A DNA stretch of 64,000 nt, taken from assembly GCA_963836015.1 (NCBI GenBank), contig CAWIIF010000008.1, positions 1 through 64,000 of the forward strand, given 5' to 3'. A program made the translations under genes and the position numbers. Under the pieces are notes generated by a model that was not told the origin of the DNA, did no database searches, and was given only the letters and a program-made list of their open reading frames with translations. Source of the DNA: CAWCDJ01 sp963836015 (GTDB taxonomy: Bacteria > Acidobacteriota > Terriglobia > Bryobacterales > Bryobacteraceae). Shown one piece after another: positions 60,567 through 64,000 of the stretch. Each line of letters opens with the position of its first letter. Position 1 is the first letter of the stretch.

Positions 60567-61517
60567 GTGGCAATGATCGATCGAAGGCAATTCTCGCAGG
60601 GGCTCGCCGGCATGATCGCGGCGTCCATTTCCAGCCGCGCGCAGACCGCGCCGTCGAACCCGTGGGGCGGCTCCGTCGTGGACTGCCATCACCATTTGCG
60701 CCGGACTCCCGAAGCGAACATCGTCCACCTCGATGGCTGCGGCGTCTCGAACGCCATGGCCCTGGCCCGCGCAAATTCCGCGGATCAAATCCAGGCCGTC
60801 GAATCGAAGTACCCGGGAAGGCTGCTGGGGTGGTTCGCCAGCGCCGATGTCACGAAGCCCGATGCGGAGACGCTGCTCTCCGGGGCCATCAAGAGCGGCG
60901 CGATCGGCTTCGGCGAAATGAAGTTTCACGTGGAGGCCGCCGGACCCGAGTTTCGCCGCGCCTATGCGCTCGCCGCCGACCTGAACGTGCCCATCCTGAT
61001 TCATTTCCAGGAAGTTCCCCACACGCCTACCGAAGGCGTATTTGCCACGGGGTTCAAGAACTTCGAAGCGATCTTGAAGGCCTTTCCCAAGACGCGCTTC
61101 ATCGGGCACGCGGACGCCTTCTGGGCCAACATCAGCGCCGGATATGACAATGACGTCGCGTATCCTACCGGGAAGATCCGTCCCGGAGGAGTTACTGACC
61201 GGTTACTGAGCGATTACCCGAACCTGTTCGGCGACTTATCCGCGAACTCCGGCAACAACGCTCTTTCCCGCGACCCGGAGTTTACCCCGGGATTTTTGAA
61301 GCGGCACCAGGATAAGTTGATCTTCGGCAGCGATTGCGCGTGCACCGATGGCAAGGGCGGCGGCATCTCGCAGGCCGGAAATCCGGCCGCCAGCCGCCTG
61401 GCCGGCAAATGCGTCGCCCACGAGACCCTGGCTCTGTTGCAGCGGACCGTCTCACCGCCCCTGTTCCGGAAGATGACGTGGGAGAACGCGCACAAAACTT
61501 ACCGGTTGAAAGCTTAA
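60567..61517 (+). CDS. Amidohydrolase-family protein, possibly Tat-exported
   Basis: 316 residues of the amidohydrolase-2 (TIM-barrel metal hydrolase) type: HxH at 41-43 (VVDCHHHL), GFGEMKFHVE near 118, ILIHFQEVPH near 150, FIGHADAFW near 180 and the final Asp in LIFGSDCAC near 270. The N-terminus (DRRQFSQGLAGMIAASISS) resembles a Tat signal. The GTG start has AAAGGAG 7 nt upstream. It is divergent from padR and 14 nt before the DinB gene. Substrate unknown. Confidence 0.86.
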   Translation: MAMIDRRQFSQGLAGMIAASISSRAQTAPSNPWGGSVVDCHHHLRRTPEANIVHLDGCGVSNAMALARANSADQIQAVESKYPGRLLGWFASADVTKPDAETLLSGAIKSGAIGFGEMKFHVEAAGPEFRRAYALAADLNVPILIHFQEVPHTPTEGVFATGFKNFEAILKAFPKTRFIGHADAFWANISAGYDNDVAYPTGKIRPGGVTDRLLSDYPNLFGDLSANSGNNALSRDPEFTPGFLKRHQDKLIFGSDCACTDGKGGGISQAGNPAASRLAGKCVAHETLALLQRTVSPPLFRKMTWENAHKTYRLKA

Positions 61518-61531
61518 CTCCCGAGGCGGCG

Positions 61532-62056
61532 ATGGACGACTTGTGGATAACCGTTATCCGGCGGCAGTTCGGGGCCGCCATCGACATGCTCGAAAACGCC
61601 ATCAACGCGTGTCCCGACGACTTGTGGTGCGACCTCTATAAGACTCCGGAGTGGAGCGACCGGGATGTCGTCGGATTCTGGTACGTCGCCTATCACACGC
61701 TCTTTTTTCTCGACTATTACCTGTCCGATTCGTTGGAGCGGTTTGCGCCGCCGCCCCCCTTCACGCTGGATGAGCTGGATCCCGCCGGTATCCTGCCCGA
61801 ACGGCCGTACACGAAGCCGGAGCTCCAAACCTATCTCGAGCACTGCCGCGCCAAGTTGTCGGCCGCGCTCGAAACGCTCACCGGGCAGCAAGCCCTCGAG
61901 CAGCGCCGCTTTGGATCGCTCGAGGGCAGCCTCGCGGAATCGCTCCTCTATCAGATGCGCCACGTGCAGCATCATGCCGCCCAACTGTACCTTCTTCTGC
62001 GCCAGAGAGCCGGCACGGCCCCACGGTATGTCCAACGGGCGCGGGATCCGCAATAA
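61532..62056 (+). CDS. DinB/YfiT-like four-helix-bundle protein
   Basis: About 174 residues. Candidate metal-binding histidines are in VAYHTLFFLDYYL near 51 and MRHVQHHAAQLYLLLR near 145-150, at the positions expected of DinB-like enzymes (thiol-dependent S-transferases or hydrolases). ATG 61532 has GAGG 5 nt upstream; the open frame reaches further back but over the amidohydrolase gene. Co-transcribed with the amidohydrolase gene. Confidence 0.82.
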   Translation: MDDLWITVIRRQFGAAIDMLENAINACPDDLWCDLYKTPEWSDRDVVGFWYVAYHTLFFLDYYLSDSLERFAPPPPFTLDELDPAGILPERPYTKPELQTYLEHCRAKLSAALETLTGQQALEQRRFGSLEGSLAESLLYQMRHVQHHAAQLYLLLRQRAGTAPRYVQRARDPQ

Positions 62057-62068
62057 GACCCGCCGCAG

Positions 62069-62650
62069 TCATTCCGCTGCGGGCAGGGAAGCCGGAGCAA
62101 AAGCGTCCTCGGACAGCCGCCGCGCGTGCAGCCGTATATCCCGGGGCCATTCCCGCGTCAGGTCCTCGAAGCGCGTGCGATTGGCGGCGTAGAGGGCGCG
62201 GGCGGACTCTTCGTAATTGGGCAGATTGCCCGCCATGGCGGAGAGGAATCGCATCGTCACGTCCATGGCCAGGCGGGCGCGCTGCTTCTCCGGGTCCTGC
62301 TTACGGGCCTGGTCCACCAGCCTGCGGAGCGCCGCCGAAGCTCCGTTCGGCTGCTGTTCGAGCCATTCCCAATGACGCGGCAGCAGGGAGACTTCGCGCG
62401 AGATCACGCCCAGCTTGGGACGCCCCGGCCCGGTGCGCGCCGGTTCGGGCAATGCTCGCTTGAGAACGTCGTCCACCGTGCCGCGCAGGTCGAAATCTAC
62501 CTGGCGCCCGGTCTGATCTTCGAAGATGACGAGCAGCGAGGGTTCCCGCCGGTCAAACCACTCTTTCACAGAAGGCAGCATCTTGGCGGCCGGACCCGAG
62601 GCAATCAAACGGTCGCCGGCAAAGGCGGTAAAAGTACGATCCTGTTCCAC
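62069..62650 (-). CDS. DUF2239-family protein
   Basis: 193 residues: FTAFAGDRLIASGPAAKMLPSVKEW, a LLVIFEDQTGRQVDFDLRGT strand region, GPGRPKLGVISREVSLLPRHWEWLEQQPNGASAALRRLVDQARK, and a helical C-terminus (FLSAMAGNLPNYEESARALYAANRTRFEDL). This matches DUF2239, a family of unknown function; the GRPKLGVISREVSLLPRHWEWL segment is a recognisable hallmark. It has a strong promoter wrapped in a long palindrome. Convergent with the DinB gene, 12 nt apart. Confidence 0.85.
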   Translation of the reverse strand: MEQDRTFTAFAGDRLIASGPAAKMLPSVKEWFDRREPSLLVIFEDQTGRQVDFDLRGTVDDVLKRALPEPARTGPGRPKLGVISREVSLLPRHWEWLEQQPNGASAALRRLVDQARKQDPEKQRARLAMDVTMRFLSAMAGNLPNYEESARALYAANRTRFEDLTREWPRDIRLHARRLSEDAFAPASLPAAE

Positions 62651-62656
62651 ATCGTG

Positions 62657-62698
62657 ATTTTACCCGGATGATATTTGCGATGTCAATATTATCCGGGT
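62657..62698 (-). promoter_or_regulatory. DUF2239 promoter inside a 14-bp inverted repeat
   Basis: On the minus strand TTGACA (62681-62686) and TAAAAT (62657-62662) are 18 nt apart. The inverted repeat acccggatgatatt (62662-62675) and aatattatccgggt (62685-62698) matches at 13 of 14 positions with a 9-nt centre. It covers the spacer, abuts the -10 box and overlaps the -35 box, so it is probably a repressor operator. Confidence 0.6.
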
Positions 62699-62702
62699 GA
62701 AA

Positions 62703-64000
62703 TTAACCGTGGCGAAGAGCTGTCATCGGGTCCAAGGCGGCCGCGCGGCGCGCCGGCAGATAGCATGCCAGGCCAGACGTGAACAACAACGCCAGCACGA
62801 CCATGCCGAGCGATATCGGATCGGCCGGCGCCACTCCGAACAGCAGGCTCTGGACCGCCCTGGCGATGGCGACCGATGCCGCGAGACCGGCGATCAGGCC
62901 GGCCACCACCGGCCGCATGCCGTCCGAGAAGACCCAGCGCATCACGTCCATTCTCAGCGCACCAAGCGCAATCCGCAGGCCGATATCGCGCGTCCGGCAC
63001 GCTACCGAATAGCTCACCACGCCATAGATGCCGATAGCGCCGAGCAGCAGCGCCACCAGGGCAAACAGCGACGTCAGCATCATTTGGAAACGCCGCTGCG
63101 CCACCGATGCGTAGACGATCTCCCGCATGGTTCGCACCGCCGGAACCGGCAGGTCCGGATCCATCTTCCGGATCGCGGCGCGCACCGCTGGCAGCAGCGC
63201 GGCAGGATCGGCAGCTGTCCTCACCACCAGGCTCATCTGTCCACCCGCCCATTGATCGTGGGGCCGGTAGAGGAGCGGGGGCGGCTCGCGATCGACCGCG
63301 CCCGGACGAACGTCCTCGACCACGCCCGCCACCGTGATCAGCGGTCCTTGAACATCGCCCTGGCGGAGCGTCCGCCCGACCACCGCGGAAGCCGTCTCCC
63401 CCGGCCACAGGCGCCTGGCGAGTGATTCGCCGATCAACGCGACGGGAACCGGTTCGTGCGCGGCGAAGAAACGGCCCGCGCGCAGGGCGGTGCCGCTGGC
63501 GGCGAAGTAGCCCGGCGTCACGCTTCGAATCATCGCCACCGGCCGCGCCAGCACCAGGCTCTCAAAGTCGCTGTCGGCGGCGTAGAAGATTGTCCGGCTG
63601 GCGCCGGATGCCCCGGAAGTCGCGGGAAGCTCGCTGATGGCGCCCGCCGCCACGATACCGGGGAGGGACCGAATGCTCTCGGTCAGCTCGCGATAGAACC
63701 CCACGCGCTTGGCAAAGGTCGAATAGCGCTCGCCGGAAAGCGCCAGGTCGACCGTGGCGACCCGCTCCACCTGGTAGCCGCGGTCGGCGCCCATCACCTT
63801 GACGTAGCTGTGAAGCAGCAACCCGGCAGAGGCCAGCAGCACCGTTCCGAGCGCAATCTCGACTCCCACCAGAACCTGCCGGAAGCGCGCCGCGCGGCTG
63901 CCGCCCAGGGCGCCCCGGGTGCCTTCCTGGAGCGCCGCGGCCGCGTCCTTCCGGTATGCCTGCCAGGCCGGAAAGGCTCCGCACAGCATTCCCGTCAGCA
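62703..64000 (-). CDS. ADOP-type MacB/FtsX permease, partial
   Basis: The C-terminal 430 residues or so of an ADOP permease; the 5' end is beyond the window. Visible are the second periplasmic domain (YRELTESIRSLPGIVAAGAISELP, GYFAASGTALRAGRFF, VALIGESLARRLWPGE), the final FtsX unit (GVVSYSVACRTRDIGLRIALGALRMDVMRWVF) and the family ending PARRAAALDPMTALRHG. The fifth such gene in the window. Its end lies just 5 nt from the palindrome of the DUF2239 promoter. Confidence 0.9.
   Translation of the reverse strand, partial: LTGMLCGAFPAWQAYRKDAAAALQEGTRGALGGSRAARFRQVLVGVEIALGTVLLASAGLLLHSYVKVMGADRGYQVERVATVDLALSGERYSTFAKRVGFYRELTESIRSLPGIVAAGAISELPATSGASGASRTIFYAADSDFESLVLARPVAMIRSVTPGYFAASGTALRAGRFFAAHEPVPVALIGESLARRLWPGETASAVVGRTLRQGDVQGPLITVAGVVEDVRPGAVDREPPPLLYRPHDQWAGGQMSLVVRTAADPAALLPAVRAAIRKMDPDLPVPAVRTMREIVYASVAQRRFQMMLTSLFALVALLLGAIGIYGVVSYSVACRTRDIGLRIALGALRMDVMRWVFSDGMRPVVAGLIAGLAASVAIARAVQSLLFGVAPADPISLGMVVLALLFTSGLACYLPARRAAALDPMTALRHG

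Noticed and set aside
1..64000. CRISPR array, phage genes, toxin-antitoxin pair or defence island
   Set aside because: No regularly spaced repeats, cas, integrase, phage structural or recognised defence genes were seen; the only mobile remnant is the RAYT between ccmB and ccmC.

Overview
The window looks like a chromosomal segment from an acidobacterium of the Bryobacterales/Solibacterales type (Candidatus Solibacter-like). This is inferred from gene content, not from a marker gene. The pointers are high G+C, five large MacB/FtsX-type permeases of the acidobacterial ADOP kind (one with a PadR regulator), an Oar-like TonB-type receptor and a related protein with a carboxypeptidase-like N-terminal domain, a TIGR03435 protein, a TIGR03436-type VWA protein, many Tat-signal TIM-barrel proteins and a PEP-CTERM protein.

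Layout. 1-6.7 kb: tRNA-Gln(UUG), a very large CheB-CheR-PAS-histidine kinase with its NarL-type regulator, two small unknown genes, an orphan receiver and a selenocysteine tRNA (selC). A 25-nt near-exact direct repeat brackets the signalling genes between the two tRNAs. 6.9-13.4 kb: Crp/Fnr regulator, secreted proteins including an M48 protease, an ADOP permease and a TPR protein. 13.4-31.2 kb: mostly minus strand and devoted to the cell envelope, with an Oar-like receptor, a TonB-type protein plus VWA protein pair, a TIGR03435 protein, an OmpR/HK two-component system, an LssY_C-domain protein and a sugar-isomerase-like protein. 31.2-38.1 kb: macrodomain plus MbfA iron exporter, stress-type glycine-zipper protein, isomerase plus FlK-like thioesterase, a RodZ-like HTH protein, and a metal-ligand-depleted alkaline-phosphatase-fold protein coupled to pyrD. 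38.1-45.4 kb: a System I cytochrome c maturation operon (ccmE-F-H-CcmI-like-carrier-A-B//C-D). Its CcmE is the CXXXY type, ccmA is frameshifted, and a decayed RAYT transposase with flanking REP palindromes separates ccmB from ccmC. 45.4-49.6 kb: VOC protein, PEP-CTERM protein, an ECF sigma factor with a membrane DsbA-like partner, and a tandem cyclophilin. 49.7-64 kb: four more ADOP permeases (two frameshifted, one cut by the window end), PadR, PEP-mutase-like enzyme, M28 peptidase, amidohydrolase, DinB and DUF2239 proteins.

The strongest points for a second look are the degenerate AlkP protein fused translationally to pyrD, the REP/RAYT-split ccm operon with cysteine-type CcmE, the leaderless selC, several palindromes sitting exactly on promoters (padR, DUF2239 gene, orphan receiver), and three net +1 frameshifts, two of them in the same TCAGGGCG context. 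I did not see a defence island, a CRISPR array or a clearly new multi-gene system.
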